DNA of 6,338 nucleotides from SZUA-217 sp964194555 (GTDB lineage: Bacteria; Actinomycetota; Acidimicrobiia; Spongiisociales; ZC4RG35): contig CAXMMT010000022.1 in assembly GCA_964194555.1 (NCBI GenBank), forward strand, positions 1 to 6,338, in the 5' to 3' direction. The position numbers and the translations under genes are program-made. This document shows, piece by piece, positions 6,098 through 6,338 of this stretch. The notes beneath the pieces were generated by a model. The model did not search any database and was not told the DNA's origin. It worked only from the letters and a program-made list of their open reading frames with translations. Position 1 is the first letter of the stretch. Every line of letters begins with the position of its first letter.

Positions 6098-6338
6098 CCG
6101 GGTATTTCCTCCTTGGCGGGTTTTCGCCAGAACATGGCGATCTGACCGGCCGCCGCGAGGAGACCGAGTGCGAATATGCCGGCGCCGACCCAGCCGGAAA
6201 GGGTGGCATCGATTCCGAGCGTTGCATCGATCGAGATGGCACCCGGCCCGGCGATTGCCAGGGCAAAAGAAATCGCCATCAAGGTGAATACGTACTCGTA
6301 TCCCTCGTCTGGTCGATGGAACACAAAGAATCCGACAA
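6094..6338 (-). CDS. DoxX-family membrane protein, C-terminal part (5' end cut by window edge)
   Basis: The 80 visible residues match the C-terminal half of a DoxX-like integral membrane protein. VGFFVFHRPDEGYEY leads into a hydrophobic helix (VFTLMAISFALAIAGPG), then a loop with SIDATL, then a second helix (WVGAGIFALGLLAAAGQIAMFW) and a short basic tail RKPAKEE. Standard DoxX proteins have four helices, so the first two would lie beyond the right edge. The frame stays open to the edge, so the GTG at 6324 is probably an internal valine. DoxX proteins are linked in some bacteria to redox and thiol stress at the membrane, but the role here is unknown. The loop carries IDATL twice in a row. The stop overlaps the next gene's ATG. 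Confidence 0.8.
   Translation of the reverse strand, partial: VGFFVFHRPDEGYEYVFTLMAISFALAIAGPGAISIDATLGIDATLSGWVGAGIFALGLLAAAGQIAMFWRKPAKEEIPG
6108..6114 (-). promoter_or_regulatory. Strong Shine-Dalgarno within the DoxX gene for the 239-residue gene
   Basis: AAGGAGG on the minus strand lies ten bases before ATG 6097 and inside the last codons of the DoxX gene. It supports that start and efficient translation of the downstream gene. It is the best ribosome site in the window. Confidence 0.8.

Overview
This window looks like ordinary chromosomal sequence from an actinobacterium. The case rests on the families present: a two-domain CFP32-like VOC protein, a tandem DUF427 protein, a CHAD protein, an orphan TSPPY-type DNA methyltransferase, and a DoxX protein next to a conserved uncharacterised protein. 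The moderately high G+C and the mixed GTG/ATG starts, several without a Shine-Dalgarno, agree with this. A deep lineage such as Acidimicrobiia is possible, but that is only a guess. I see no RNA gene, insertion sequence, integrase, CRISPR array, attachment site or origin.

There are ten protein genes, packed tightly, and the coding strand changes six times. From left to right they are: the 3' end of a VOC/glyoxalase-like gene (+); a tandem DUF427 gene (-) and a CHAD gene (-); a NUDIX hydrolase gene and msrB (+, probable operon); a GNAT acetyltransferase gene (-); a beta-class DNA methyltransferase gene and a low-molecular-weight protein tyrosine phosphatase gene (+, joined by an ATGA overlap); then, on the minus strand and read leftward from the right edge, the 3' end of a DoxX-family membrane gene and a conserved uncharacterised gene (also joined by an ATGA overlap). 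No gene-free stretch exceeds about 130 bases.

Three groupings carry functional meaning. NUDIX plus MsrB suggests house-cleaning of damaged nucleotides and oxidised methionine. The CHAD gene diverges from the NUDIX gene across only about 25 bases, and their candidate -10 elements overlap. The methyltransferase and phosphatase are translationally coupled, which puts a DNA-modifying enzyme and a protein phosphatase under one transcript. No restriction enzyme is visible.

There is no obvious defence island or striking new system. The best leads are the methyltransferase-phosphatase pair, with a small palindrome over its likely leaderless promoter; the CHAD/NUDIX back-to-back promoter; the uncharacterised 239-residue partner of DoxX; and the degenerate first half of the DUF427 protein.
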